A stretch of 64,000 nucleotides of DNA, taken from the NCBI GenBank assembly GCA_036245525.1, contig BTPG01000003.1, positions 141,020,120 to 141,084,119 of the forward strand, written 5' to 3'. The translations under genes were made by a program, and so were the position numbers. Shown here piece after piece: positions 1-10,430 of the stretch. The stretch's first letter is position 1. The number at the start of each line of letters is the position of its first letter. Source of the stretch: Semisulcospira habei. Lineage: Eukaryota; Mollusca; Gastropoda; Semisulcospiridae. The notes under the pieces were generated by a model that searched no databases, was not told the origin of the DNA, and worked only from the letters and a program-made list of their open reading frames with translations.

Positions 1-1003
1 CTGGCGGTGGTCGATTTGGCAGGCACTAAGTGACTTCTTGAGACAGTCTTTGTATCTCTTCTTTGGAGCCCCTCTGTCTCTGTGTCCAGTGGCGAGCTCG
101 CCGAACAGGGTGATCTTGGGTAGGCGATGATCCTCCATCCTTGAGACGTGCAGCAGCAGCAAAGCCTCGATGCTCACAGTTTCTGCCTGTTCAAGGATCT
201 CGACGTTTGTGACACAGTCACTCCAGTGAATGCCAAGGATTGCACGCAGGCAGCGCTGGTGGAAGCGTTCGAGGAGTCGTAGTTGGCTGCGGTAGTGGGC
301 CCAGGACTCGGAACCATACAACAGGGTGGTGAGGACGACAGCTCTGTACACGCTGATCTTGGTGCCTGTTTTCAGCTGTTGATTATGCCACACCCGCTTG
401 TATAGACGCCCGAAAGCGCTGTTTGCTTTTGCCAGCCTGCTGTCCAGCTCCTTGTCCAGCTTGGCGTCTGACGTGATGATGCAGCCAAGGTAGGTAAACT
501 GGTGCACTGACTTCAGTTCAGACTCGCCGAAGGTGATGTGGGAAGGGCGATGCTCTACCTTGGGTGCCGGCTGATGGAGAACCTCTGTATTTTTCAGACT
601 GACCTCGAGTCCAAAGAGCTGGGCAGCGTCTGCGAAGCAGGATGTGATGCGCTGTAGGGCTCTCTCTGTGTGTGCAACGAGGGCAGCGTCGTCAGCAAAG
701 AGCAGCTCACGAATCAGTTGGTCTAGGGTTTTGGTGTGGGCCTGCAGTCGTCTGAGGTTGAACAGGATGCCATCGAGACGATACCTGATGTACATTGCAT
801 CGTCATCGTCGAGGTCCACTGTGGCCTGCTTCAACATCATGCTAAAAACGATGGTGAAGAGGGTCGGTGTCAGCACACAGCCCTGCTTCACACCGTTGAG
901 AATGGGGAATGGTTTTGAGAGATTGTTGAGTCTGACCTGGCCTTGCTGGTCCTCGTGTAGCTGGACGATCATGCTGAGGAACTTTGTTATCTCATTTAAG
1001 ACG
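1..1003 (-). mobile_element. 5'-truncated LINE: C-terminal part of reverse transcriptase ORF, runs off left edge
   Basis: Reading the minus strand from a stop at 1018-1020 down to base 1 gives about 330 codons with no stop. The frame contains the RT motifs GVKQGCVLTPTLF (about 855-896), the catalytic box LLFADDAALVAH (about 667-705) and YLGC (481-492), then LTTLLYGSESW and finally MEDHRLPKITLFGELATG near 65-165. This is the order seen in the RT and post-RT region of the widespread endonuclease-RT LINEs of invertebrates. Homology begins only at about 990, just upstream of the motif-B region, so the endonuclease and N-terminal RT are missing, as expected for a 5'-truncated insertion. The absence of stops or frameshifts over 1 kb suggests a fairly young copy. 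The clade (RTE-like or other) cannot be fixed by eye. Confidence 0.9.
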
Positions 1004-1185
1004 TAATACACTATAGTTTAAAGTAAATATATCACTAATTCGGTATTTACAGTCAGGTGCAAAACTGGTTAATACGGATATCATTCGACTAGACTTAAGA
1101 CTGTACAGTTCAGCTCCAGTACACTAAAATGTGCGCTAATCCCGTTACCGTCGGGGACGCACCCAGCCTAGGGAAAAGACTCAAC

Positions 1186-1336
1186 CTATAGCAGGAGATA
1201 GCTTGACCAGGATAATTCAAGGGTAGAGCCAGATTAGCTTGGCGCCAGCAGGCGCGAAGCTAATCTGGCTTTACCCTTGAATTATCATTTTCAAGCCATC
1301 TCCTGCTATATAGGGCGTCGGGGCTAAATAGACTGA
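1186..1336. mobile_element. hairpin element, family A, degenerate
   Basis: Arms at about 1189-1245 and 1248-1310 pair around GGCGCC-AGCA-GGCGCG. The right flank keeps a worn terminal sequence (GGCTAAATAGACTGA in place of GGCTGAATGGGTTAA). The TTAA borders are lost, so this is an old copy. Confidence 0.75.
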
Positions 1337-1694
1337 AAGGCCACTACCCCTGACTGTTCCAAGATACGCTTCTGTAACAGACCGTTACGCTACACACAGG
1401 TCTAGTTATGGCTCATTTAGACACAGGACAATCCAGTTCACCACACGTCGTCTTTATATCAAGTAACCTGATAACAACTCCACTCCGTTCTATAAATACA
1501 ACGCTATTCAGTACAAGAAACAGCTAAAAATAGCCTGACACGCTAACGGCTGGGTAGAATAAATAAGTGCAATTACTCGTGTGTTTTTGCTGCGTATTCA
1601 AACTGCTGTTAAAGGTCATTATGTGTATCGACAAGGCATAACAAACACAAGTGGTGCTGAAATGTGTCTTCAGATTTATGCGTAATGGTACTTT
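1334..1694 (+). repeat. dispersed repeat, copy 1 of a ~0.36-kb pair
   Basis: This stretch matches 7054-7420 along its full length in the same orientation. Shared blocks include CACTAC at the start, CATTTAGACACAGGACAATCC, CGACAAGGCATAACAA, and TTTATGCGTAATGGTACTT at the end. Both copies start close to the right end of a TTAA-type hairpin element. It codes for nothing I recognise. Confidence 0.85.
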
Positions 1695-3448
1695 ACGCGA
1701 TTTTGTATGCGTGTATTGGTTTACATCCTGTTGGGAAAAGTTCTAGAGGTAGGGTGTATTTGATTGCATTTTGCATGTGTGATGAAGCTCTATGCCCATG
1801 CATAGAGTTCACACAGGGTTTTTGCTGTTGTACGGTCTTGTCAGCGGATTTTGTGTAACGTATATTCCGTGTAAGTACGAGGCTTACGTGCAATCGTGAT
1901 GATACTGATCTGCACGGAGTTTTGGGCCGCCGCTCAGTCTAACATAGCTTTAGATTAGGCAGTGCGGGCTATTCTGTCATTGAGGACGGACGTATGTTGG
2001 ATATGCTAGCAGTATTTCAAGACTCTGAAACCTAGAATTCAGGTATGTTTTATATGTATTATTCAGATAGCTGCTGAGTTAAAGATAGTATGCGTTAGTA
2101 AGAGTTAGTTCGGTAGTGTAGCGTTGATTTGGTTCAGTTATGTCGGTTTGGAATTCGTTGCGACAACCGGTGATTTTCCTATGTAGTTATTTACCTATAT
2201 GGATAACTAAGGAACGTGAGGTGTGTATGCCTAAGTCGTTATGAAGGTAGTACGTGGTTGTGTTGAGTATAATCTTTTCCAGTGTACGAATCCGTGTATG
2301 GTGCGTGTGTCAGGTTATAGTCTGTTTCAATGTAGTGACAGAGTTATGGTGTGTGGCGGAAGTAGTTCGTGTTATGAAGCACGTGTGTATGAATGAACGT
2401 GTGAGTTATTTGTATCAGCCAGGTTACGTAAGGTACCTCATATTATCCAAGTTTGTGTGTTGCAAGTGTTATGGTGTCAGGACTTTGTGTACAGAGTTCT
2501 TGTCTGTAGCGGAGCGACGTGACACCGAGACGTCAGTCAACGGAGGCTGCCGCCAGAGGATCTATTGTGAGGTCATTTCACCACTCGAGGAGTGAGCGAC
2601 CGGTGCCTAGACTCCCGGGTCATGAGAGACTGCGCTACGGGAGCGAGTCAGGAGACGTCCACGGTACGAGAAACTGGGGGCTACTCAGAAGTGTGCGACG
2701 CGAGGAACTACACGCCTAGACGTGGAAGGACAGAACGTTGCAGAACGATAACACCAGTGAAACCGGACGGATTGTGAGGACAATTACCTAGCCTGGCTTT
2801 TACGTTATGTATTTGTATGCGGTGTTGATGTGCTTGTAGTGAGAAGTGTATGATGTGAACAATCTTTTAAGTTTACTTTATTGTTTGGTTCGGAGTAAAA
2901 GGACCCAGAAGAAATAAAAAATAGTGTTCTAGTTGTACCGCGTGAATGCGCTCGACTGAGTCAGTGGCGGTGCGTGCGTCTGTTGTGCTGAGAGTCTGTA
3001 CGTGCGACTGGGGAGAGTCTGCCTGCGATACACATGCGTCGGTGCGCCCTCCCCCCGCTACCCCCCCCCCCTCCACCCCGCCAAAGGACGCGGGGTACTA
3101 TGTGTACATTAATACATATCGTGAAAAAAACATTTCGATCTCTAACACAGTCTGTGCTTCCTTCCTTCCTTCCGTCTGGGCCACCACTATCACAGACGGT
3201 ACGGAGAAAGGGTGTTAACCCCGTCAGTGTCGGAAATCATTTCCCACGCTTCCTTTGATGTATTCTGTCACTTTTCCTATCCAAGCTTGAAGGACGTACA
3301 TTTCACTTCTTCTGCTAAATGTCATGTAAAAGAATATAATATGTTACGTTTTCTAAAGTAAACAAATAAATAAATTACAAAACAATTTGAAAAATGAAAA
3401 TAAACAGATTGAATTTATTTTTTAAAAAGACGAAAAGTTGTTAAAATA
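1695..3448. other. no recognisable gene or repeat family
   Basis: Mixed-composition sequence with only short open frames. The longest (2254-2595, +) matches no family I know. A C-rich run lies at 3048-3080 and a CTTC repeat at 3161-3173. It could contain decayed retrotransposon sequence, but no motif supports that. Confidence 0.5.
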
Positions 3449-3541
3449 TTAACCCTTTGGGTGTCGGTAGCGGTTTTAGTCGCAATAATATCTGCAGGAA
3501 TCATCGCGACTAAAATCTATACGGACACCGAAAAGGATTAA
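3449..3541. mobile_element. hairpin element, family C (copy 1 of a tandem pair)
   Basis: Bounded by TTAA on both sides, starting TTAACCCTTTGGGTGTCGG. The two arms pair across a TGCAGGAA centre with a few mismatches. It forms the first part of a tandem duplication whose second copy starts at 3625. Confidence 0.85.
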
Positions 3542-3624
3542 AGAAAATGCACACACACACACACAAAATCATTTTAAAAAAAAGAGTTAGATTGAGGCGC
3601 ATATGAAATTGGAAGAGGCAAAAC

Positions 3625-3717
3625 CTAACCCTTTGGGTGTTGGTAGCGGTTTCAATCGCGATGATTCCTGTAGGAATCGTCGCGGCTGAAATAGCTACCG
3701 ATATCGCAAAGAGTTAA
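3625..3717. mobile_element. hairpin element, family C (copy 2 of a tandem pair)
   Basis: Left border is CTAA rather than TTAA; right border is TTAA at 3714-3717. The arms carry several unpaired differences (for example GGTTTCAATCGC against GCGGCTGAAATAGC), so this copy is decaying. Confidence 0.8.
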
Positions 3718-3807
3718 AGAAAATGCACACACACAAAAAATCATTAAAAAAGAGTTAGATTGAGGCGCATATGAAAATAGAAGATGCACAAACCTGACAT
3801 CGGTCTG

Positions 3808-4163
3808 TAAACTTCGACTTGTTCCTAAATATGAAACTGGCGCACCAATAAGCAGTTTTTAGGTTGTTGTTGTTTTTATATGTGCAGCAGTATGTATTAG
3901 TAAGTGAGACTAACAGACCAATGACAAGACAATGACACATGCGTTGGCTTGGTTTATTTCACATGGTTTGGCAGACGTCTAAAGACGTAAACTTCGACTT
4001 GTTCCTAAATAGGAAACTGGCACACCAATAAGCAGTTTTTAGGTGGTGGTGGTTGTTTTTATATGTGCAGCAGTATGTATTATTAAGTGAGACTAACAGA
4101 CCAGTGACAAGACAATGACACATGCGTTGGCATGGTTTATTTCACATGGTTTGGCAGACGTCT
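3808..4163 (+). repeat. second tandem duplication, ~180-bp period
   Basis: Copy 1 (3808-3980) and copy 2 (3988-4163) both begin TAAACTTCGACTTGTTCC and end GGTTTGGCAGACGTCT. They differ by scattered substitutions and by the length of a GTT/GGT stretch. It lies directly after the C-element duplication. Confidence 0.9.
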
Positions 4164-4175
4164 AGCTCCTGAGGC

Positions 4176-4232
4176 AGGCAAAGGACCTCGGGCCCACTGC
4201 GGCCTTCGTTGGCCCGAAGACATTTTGCTTCT
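4176..4232. mobile_element. hairpin element, family E, shortened
   Basis: GCAAAGGACCTCGGGCCCA pairs imperfectly with TTGGCCCGAAGACATTTTGC. The GC-rich centre of longer E copies is missing. Confidence 0.65.
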
Positions 4233-4260
4233 GAGGGATGGGTGTGTCCAAAATTATTTA

Positions 4261-4323
4261 TGCTGGCCTGTGATTTTGGACCTTATGGCGTCCAGCCGTA
4301 AGGTCCACAATTACATCCAGCAC
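4261..4323. mobile_element. hairpin element, family F
   Basis: TGCTGGCCTGTGATTTTGG pairs with the reverse arm ending ATTACATCCAGCACA around a GCGTCCAGC centre, with several mismatches. Confidence 0.75.
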
Positions 4324-4326
4324 ACT

Positions 4327-4418
4327 TTAGCCCTGTGGCTGTCGGCAGCGGTTTTTGTCGCGATGATTCCTGCAGGAATCATCGCGACAAAAACCGCTAC
4401 CGACTGCCAAAGGGTTAA
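4327..4418. mobile_element. hairpin element, family C
   Basis: Left border TTAG, right border TTAA (4415-4418). The inner stem CGATGATTCC-TGCA-GGAATCATCG is perfect. The element directly abuts the F hairpin on its left. Confidence 0.85.
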
Positions 4419-5042
4419 AAAGTTCAAGTTTCTAATGACGACTCTGCGTCACCGAGGGACAAGAACCTCATGTGGGCGTTTGAGAAATCCGTTGCGACAT
4501 TTGGAATCATGGAATCATTCACGCGATCCGTCTCGCGGATTCAAAGACTAACACCTCAGAAAGTTGAAGCAGGAACAGAAAGCCAAGAAAGGGGCTTTTG
4601 ACGGGTATGTTACGTCTCGGAGACCCGTCTCGGCTGCATGGGGTCCAGGGTAATGATATAGCGGATAATGTTGCTAGCCAGGAGAGCGACACGGGGAAGC
4701 GGGGAAGAGGGCGGCGGGAGTGGGGTGGGTGTGTGTGTGGGTGGGGGGGGGGGGTGGGGGGGGGTGGACGGGGGGGGGGGGATAGGGGGTATGGTGGTGA
4801 TAAGAGAGGAAGGGTTGGGGGTTTGGGGGGGAGGTCTCGATGAAACTAAACTTATATAAATGATTTGTCGATTGACCGTTTCATGCAGTCTCTTTTAGTC
4901 CCTTCAGTTCAGTTCAGTCAAAATGGGACCTCTGCGCTCGGAAAAGCCCATACGCGCTCCATCCCCCCAGTGTGAATCCCTTCAAACGAGGGCGCATGTG
5001 TCCATTGTGAATTACGCCTTACCTTCCAAACTACGTCTGCGT
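4419..5042. other. no gene; G-rich low-complexity tract inside
   Basis: Positions 4735-4835 are almost pure G with interspersed T, a candidate G-quadruplex or mutation-prone tract. The rest is unremarkable. Confidence 0.6.
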
Positions 5043-5255
5043 GAACCCTTAAAGCCCTGACACGCTACAACACGATGTGGATCGACCGTGATAGTTCCGT
5101 CAAAGGTAGTGTCAGAATAGTTTGGCTAAGTGCCGAGCTATTCCGACACAACCCTTGAACTATCACTATCGATCTGTCTACAGAATTGTGCCACAGATTT
5201 CACACAGAGTACCTCCATAATTTTATAATTTCGTCCTCAGTCCTTTATCAGTTAA
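5043..5255. mobile_element. hairpin element, B-related subfamily
   Basis: Starts CCCTTAAAGCCCTGACACG and ends GTCCTCAG...GTTAA (TTAA 5252-5255). The outer sequence matches the better-preserved copy at 63121-63341. The core arms are worn (GTGTCAGAATAG against CTATTCCGACAC). Confidence 0.7.
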
Positions 5256-5384
5256 ATGTCGTGCCAAATAAGAAAATAAAAGAACAGGAAAATAATTGTA
5301 ATCGTGACCGAACGTTATCGTGTAATGCCACGAAGACACTTTTTACCGGCTGGGTTCTTTTCCTTCTTCTAGTCTTTCCAATGC

Positions 5385-5465
5385 GCAAAGGCCATCGGGC
5401 CGCCGTTGGCCCGCGCACGGCCGTGCGCGGGCCTACGGCGGCCGACGTCGGCCCGATGGCCTTTG
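5385..5465. mobile_element. hairpin element, family E
   Basis: GC-rich palindrome. GCAAAGGCCATCGGGCCG pairs with CGGCCCGATGGCCTTTG, and the centre is GCGCACGG-CCGTGCGC. Short open frames here on both strands are artefacts of the palindrome. Confidence 0.85.
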
Positions 5466-5635
5466 TAAATTGGGTTGCAATCAAGAACCGGGTCACTTAA
5501 AACTTTCACTCCGCTGGCTGTGGGTATAGGAATCTTCGCGACGGGAAGCGCTCCCCGTAGTGACACGTCCCTGCAAAACGTCTAACAGGCCGTGTAAAAC
5601 ACCGCAATGGATTTCACGCAAGTGTACATTGCGTC

Positions 5636-5876
5636 TGCATGAGATCACTGAGGATCTACGCCTCTTGCACTTGGGAAGTTCCTCGCTGTATTCGGACAGC
5701 AGTGAGGTTTCCTTTGAGACGAACGACTTCCAACAGCGACCCAGTGCGAAGTCACGGCAGATCACAGATATAGACACTCCAAACATCTCCACCTCCGGGC
5801 TCATGTGGATCTATGCCTCTTGGAGACGTTTGGAGTGTTGTCTACCTGTCTCGTGGAGATGTTTGGTGTGTTGACT
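5636..5876. mobile_element. degenerate D-type hairpin sequence
   Basis: Two stretches match the D stem (GAGGATCTACGCCTCTTGCA at about 5651 and TGGATCTATGCCTCTTGGAG at about 5805). An additional inverted repeat pairs CACTCCAAACATCTCCAC (about 5776) with GTGGAGATGTTTGGTGTG (about 5855). Boundaries are uncertain. Confidence 0.5.
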
Positions 5877-6389
5877 TCGCTGGTTCGTTGTTGGGAATCG
5901 ACCGGCGCAAACGTGACTTCTCTAGTGAAAGGTTTCAATACGAGTATACGGGTATAATCAAACTGCGTCGTATTCGTGGTTAAAAACAAAAAGAGTGGTA
6001 TTATGGATAAAATAATTAAAAGAAAGGCCACATGACAACGCACACGCGACAAGACCAAAACCTTAGCTGCAGCGGCAGGATTTATGAAGCCGACTCAATT
6101 TCGCCTGTAGGCCTGCGGTCGATCCCGGGAGAAAGGCTTTAGTTACTGAGACAAAATCATGTCTGCATGGTCACGTTTTCGTCATACCTGATTCGAAAGC
6201 TTATCGAAAGTGCGTCAATGGGCATTGATTTTCAAATCAGAAATAACGTAAGGTCGACTTAAAACATGAACGACAGCTTATTAATACCACATGACATTCG
6301 TTTATTTTTCATGAAATATTTCAACATTTCGAAATAGATGGCGTCGGGATTGTTGTTCGTTATGCCAACTGCAATAGGAGCAACGCTGT
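5877..6389. other. nothing recognised
   Basis: A-rich, non-coding sequence with no terminal repeats or protein motifs. Confidence 0.5.
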
Positions 6390-6577
6390 CTAACCTATTA
6401 AGCCCTAGGCCCTAAACTGGCAATTCCCAAATTTGTCCTCTGAAGACTACGAACAAATTCAGAAATTCAAACAAATTCAGAAATGTATCGCCTATGATAG
6501 TTCACGTATGGCCCCACACTTGAACTATCATGGTCGATCTATTTCCTTCTGCAGTGCATCAGGACTTAATAGGTTAA
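6390..6577. mobile_element. hairpin element, A/B intermediate with lost centre
   Basis: Left end CTAACCTATTAAGCCC, right end GGACTTAATAGGTTAA (TTAA 6574-6577). It keeps the B-type GTCCTCTGAAGACTACG block, but the inner stem is deleted, leaving TAGTTCACGTATGGCCCCAC followed by the right arm TTGAACTATCATGGTCGAT. Confidence 0.7.
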
Positions 6578-6798
6578 CGTGGCCGATATTAGTGATTACA
6601 ACAATGGCAATGTTTGTTGAATGTTACTTGTTCATCGTTTGTATAGGAAATTATGGGATTGGGAAGGGCTCTGCGCAGTTTCGCGTGCAAATTGCAATTT
6701 TTTTTTATTTATTAGGAAATGTTTCCTGTATCTGTATGTCACGAATACAAACATACTGACAAGGGCTCTGAACGTCAACAAGAATGCAGTCATGCACT

Positions 6799-7012
6799 TT
6801 AACTCTTTCTACCCCATCACCGAAATCCCCAAATGTTGCCGTTGTTCTCTGAAGACTGCATTGCAGTGCAGGACACAGATCGACCATGATAGTTCAAGGG
6901 TGATGCCAGAATAGCTTGGCGCCCATAGGCGCCAAGCTATTCTGGCATCACCCTTGAACTATCATGGTCGATTTTCATCTTGCTGTGGTGTGTGTGGGGT
7001 AGAAGGAGTTAA
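6799..7012. mobile_element. hairpin element, family B, near-complete
   Basis: TTAA on both sides (6799-6802, 7009-7012). The left outer arm carries CGAAATCCCCAAATG and GACTGCATTGCAGTGCAGG. The stem of about 48 bp around GGCGCC-CATA-GGCGCC is essentially perfect. The outer left and right flanks of the stem are unrelated to each other, so only the termini and the core are palindromic. Confidence 0.9.
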
Positions 7013-7053
7013 ACAAGTGGCAAAACAAAGGCAATCAATGACACACACAACTT

Positions 7054-7420
7054 TGAAGGCCCACTACCGCTGTAACTGTTCAAAGATAAACTTATGTAAC
7101 AGATGGTTACGAAACTCTACACACAGGTTTAGTTATAGTTCATTTAGACACAGGACAATCCAGTTCTGCACACGTCGTCTTTGTATCAAGTAGCCTGACA
7201 ATGACTGCACTCCGTTCTAGAAATACAACGCTATTAGTACGATAAACAGCTAAAAATAGATTGCCACATTAGCGGCAGCGCATAATATTTAAGTGCGATT
7301 ACGCGTGTGCTTTTGCTTCATGTCCAAACTGCTGTTAAATATCATTTGGTGTGTCGACAAGGCATAACAAGAACAAATGGTGCTAAAATGCGTCTTCAGA
7401 TTTATGCGTAATGGTACTTC
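7054..7420 (+). repeat. dispersed repeat, copy 2 of a ~0.36-kb pair
   Basis: Partner of 1334-1694. It lies about 40 bp right of a B element, whereas copy 1 touches an A element. Confidence 0.85.
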
Positions 7421-7539
7421 AAAGTTTCATGTTTATGAGCTTGAAATTGCTTAATATGATTTTCTGAGGGTTTGCTGCGGCAAACAAATTAAAGTAAGTT
7501 CTTTGTACTGAACAATAGTGACACACAAACAACATCCCA

Positions 7540-7611
7540 ACAAAGAAGAAAAAAATACAGTTAACCCGAAATATTATTAAACTGTGTTGTAACTGTCTTT
7601 TCAAAATAGAC
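7540..7611 (-). mobile_element. family N fragment
   Basis: ACCCGAAATATTATTAAACT followed by GTGTTGTAACTGTCTTTTC matches N sequence at 21756-21800 and 46985-47045. It ends where an A element begins. Confidence 0.55.
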
Positions 7612-7826
7612 TTAACTCATTCAGCCGGACGGCCGTATTTGCCAAATTTTGGAGGCGTCATCTAATAGCTATGCACCAGTTGCAGGAAATTGATCGACCA
7701 TGATAATTCAAGGGCAGTGCCAGGTTAGCGTGGCGCCGATAGGCGTCAAGCTAACCTGGCACTACCCTTGAAATTATCATAGTCGACCCATCTCCTGCTG
7801 TAGTGCGTCTGGGCTGACTGGGTTAA
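7612..7826. mobile_element. hairpin element, family A, complete
   Basis: TTAA borders at 7612-7615 and 7823-7826. Termini are TTAACTCATTCAGCC and GGCTGACTGGGTTAA. The stem has the paired variant CAGGTTAGC/GCTAACCTG in place of CAGATTAGC/GCTAATCTG. Confidence 0.9.
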
Positions 7827-7837
7827 TACATGTAAAC

Positions 7838-7905
7838 AATTTGCTAATTATCCTTTGAAGAAATATTAATAAACTTTGTCGTAACTGTACTTTCTAAGCT
7901 AGTTT
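7838..7905 (+). mobile_element. family N fragment
   Basis: GAAATATTAATAAACTTTG, then TAACTGTACTTTCTAAGC and a TTCTTTG stretch match the right half of the N palindrome at 11750-11830. Confidence 0.5.
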
Positions 7906-8051
7906 CTTTGTTCTTTGGAGTGTTCTCTGGATTTAACACGTTTGACAGATTAAAAGTGAAACCCGTGTGTCTCCATCTTATTTCGCTCCCAGATATTATT
8001 TCTCAAAGATGTTGAAATTTTAAAGTGCGTGACTGTACTATATGTCCTATT

Positions 8052-8160
8052 CCCAGTTAGCAAAAGGACCATCGGGCCGACGTCGGCCGCAGTGGGCCCG
8101 CGCACAGCTGTGTCGTACCCGCTGCGGCCGCCGTCGACCAGAGGACGATTGTTTACTGGG
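8052..8160. mobile_element. hairpin element, family E, with full ends
   Basis: Runs from CCCAGTTAGCAAAAGG to GATTGTTTACTGGG, showing the E terminal motif CCCAGT..GCAAAAGG. The stem is imperfect in the middle (CGCAGTGGGCCC against GTACCCGCTGCG). Confidence 0.8.
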
Positions 8161-8508
8161 CTGACGCTCAGAGCCTCTGAAGGGCACACTAAGGACTTCC
8201 TTGCCCCTGTGCCTGGGAGTTTTGGTCTTGACGTGTGTGTGCGTGTGGTCATTGTCCTGATTCTGTTGTTGTTCCCTGTCTATGAAATCCTGTGCAAAAA
8301 GGGTGTACACGCACAGCGCCGTGCAAGGTAGTAATAATTCCCACACTGTACACCGCTGTTCACACCGTTTTCTAATGGATATCAAGCGTCCTAGACGCCT
8401 TAACGACGACAGTTCCGGAACCTTGTCTCGTGCCGCTTTCTCTCGCTTTCCGACAATTTCGTCCAATTTTCCAATTTGCCCTTCATCGTTGACAAACTGA
8501 TAATACGC

Positions 8509-8608
8509 CCAGTGCGCGAGAGGTCCTCGGTCCGACTTTGGCAGTCGTGCACAACCGTGCGCGGGCCAACGGCGGCCAAAGTCGGAACGAGGACCTCTCG
8601 CGCACTGG
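8509..8608. mobile_element. hairpin element, family E, divergent with paired changes
   Basis: CCAGTGCGCGAGAGGTCCTC pairs perfectly with GAGGACCTCTCGCGCACTGG. Other E copies have AGTAAGCAAAAGGTCC here, so at least four substitutions are matched in both arms. Confidence 0.85.
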
Positions 8609-8751
8609 AAACTTAGATTTATTGTATCTGTAAACAAGAAAAGGATTTTACTATAATATGGTCTCGCTCAGACGTGACACATAAGAACGGGAGATAACTT
8701 GATCAGGACCATGACAGTTCTAGACATCACAGACAAAGCAGCAAACTAATG

Positions 8752-9172
8752 TAAAAGACGGGCTTGCTTTCGTGTAGCATGTCTGTTGAAAGGTCCTGGT
8801 AAATCGATGTGGCACAGTTGTTGTGCGCCTGAATCGGCTACTGTTCAAGTCGTACTCCATAGGTAATAGCTGTCCCTGACCTGCCCGTTAAAGTCTTCCG
8901 ATATCAATCCGGTGCCGTGGACGTTAAACCTCAGTCCAGGCAAAACTACGGTCTTGATCAGATAGCATGTCCGTCACAGGTCATGATAAGTCAAACGGCA
9001 CAGTTGCATTGCGGCAGAATTGATCAGTGTTCAGGTCGTACTCCATAGGCAGTAGCTGTCCCTGTGCCCCCAAAATCCGTCCGTTAGGGCCGTCCATTAT
9101 CACTCCGGTGCCGTGGACGTTAAACCCCGAACTAACCAACCAACCAAAGTTAAACCCCGAACAAACCACCAT
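8752..9172 (+). mobile_element. two tandem SINE bodies (type 1), heads missing
   Basis: Copy 1 (8752-8931) and copy 2 (8937-9172) each run from the GACGGGCTTG or TACGGTCTTG block through GTTCAGGTCGTACTCCATAG to GGTGCCGTGGACGTTAAAC. Copy 2 ends in an AACCAACC-rich tail. The same body follows the tRNA-like head at 17410, so this is the SINE body without a Pol III promoter. ORFs across it are not coding. Confidence 0.8.
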
Positions 9173-9844
9173 CAACAAAATAATGGCACTATCCTTGGGC
9201 AGGTATGGTCGATTTAATGCCGTTGACTCAAAAAAACACAAAAGTGACGCACATGTGTATAAAACAACGGATGTCAAAAGAATAGGATTTATGTTTTTAT
9301 TTGAGGGTGTCAAGCAATTTTTTAAAAAATCATTTCAATTTATGATTGTGTCCTGTCAGTTCAGAAATAAAGCTGAACAGATCTCTCTCGGGAAAGCGTT
9401 GATTTCATTTTGATTTCATTTTGTCGCTTTGCATGTTAGCGCATGCACAGCTGTCAACAAACAGTCAAGATATTTTAGTCCCTCCGCGGCCGTCCTCCTC
9501 AGCATCCCCCACCCCTCCTCCCCCTTCCCGCTGCCCATCCCCTCATCGCCATTGCCCCATCTCACTCCACCTCCAGACCTCTCAACTTCCTTCATTTCTT
9601 CTTACTTTGTCGACACCCGCTTTCCCGAGCCCCTGCCGATTCCTCGACCATTTCTATTCTTCTACAAGAGGAACAGATTCACGTGTGCACTTGCAGAGGC
9701 AGGGAATAAGAGATTCTGTTTCTAACGTTTGCCATCATCAGTCCCAATGACACCCTCAAAATGAGACAGTCATCTGGAATTAAGTCTACGAGCGGGCCAA
9801 GTGCCCACTTCACCATTTACGCAAATCGACTACTACCTACAAGT
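9173..9844. other. no gene; C-rich stretch
   Basis: Positions 9480-9680 are strongly C/T-rich (CCCACCCCTCC type). Overlapping open frames there are compositional. Otherwise nothing is recognised. Confidence 0.5.
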
Positions 9845-9900
9845 GGCACAGAACCACATGAGCTCCCGCGAAATTGCGGAGGCTCGTGTGGTTCTGTGCT
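9845..9900. mobile_element. hairpin, D-type core with paired variant
   Basis: CACAGAACCACATGAGC pairs with GGCTCGTGTGGTTCTGTG around CGCGAAATTGCG. D consensus has CATAGATCCTCATGAGC; the AACCA/TGGTT change is present in both arms. Confidence 0.7.
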
Positions 9901-10430
9901 GATTGACGTACAAATTTAGACCGAGTTTTCTCAGCCGGAGACACTCGTTGAGTGTTGTGTGAACTGAAAGTCTTCTGCCGGTGTTCCTTAGCATGAAAAT
10001 TACCGCCAAGTTCAAATATCTTCCCTCTTGGTCGTCCGCCGCCAATTTACCCTCGTTATTGAGCGCGCCCTCAATCTAGCGGCAATAGTGCAGTGTGCCG
10101 GCCCCGGAGACTTGGGACTAGGCGTCAATCAGTCACTGGTGCTTCAATTTCACCCAGAATTGTCTCTCTACCTCTGGTTCTGAATCCGGTGAACAAGGGC
10201 GCCATGAGCCAGCCCGCGACCTCAAGCCCCGGCGCAGCCCGGCAGGCATGCAGCCTTAGTTGATCCACGAACAGCCGTGCCGCATAGACAGTATACACGG
10301 TTGGTAGGGGTTATCGCGTATCGAGTACTGACTGAATTTCTGGGGCTCATGAGGACCAATACCTCGCGTAGTTGGGTGGTGTCTAATGCAGAGGTGAAAT
10401 AAAGAGGTCACACCGCCACAAAACACAATT
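9901..10430. other. nothing recognised
   Basis: Mixed sequence without motif-bearing ORFs or terminal repeats. Confidence 0.45.

Larger units (their letters stand above)
3449..3790 (+). repeat. tandem duplication containing two C elements
   Basis: Unit 1 (3449-3624) and unit 2 (3625-3790) each consist of a C hairpin followed by AGAAAATGCACACACA, a short A-rich stretch, and GAGTTAGATTGAGGCGCATA. The units differ by point changes and in the length of the CA run, so duplication post-dates the C insertion. Confidence 0.85.

Noticed and set aside
2254..2777. Possible small gene (113-codon frame and overlapping frames)
   Set aside because: No recognisable domain, no splice-like context, and codon content does not stand out.
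1695..2860. Possible LTR of a retrotransposon
   Set aside because: No second copy, no primer-binding site or polypurine tract, and no gag/pol motifs nearby.
8047..8637. 196-codon minus-strand frame
   Set aside because: It runs through two E hairpins and gives basic/proline-rich sequence typical of GC-rich palindromes.
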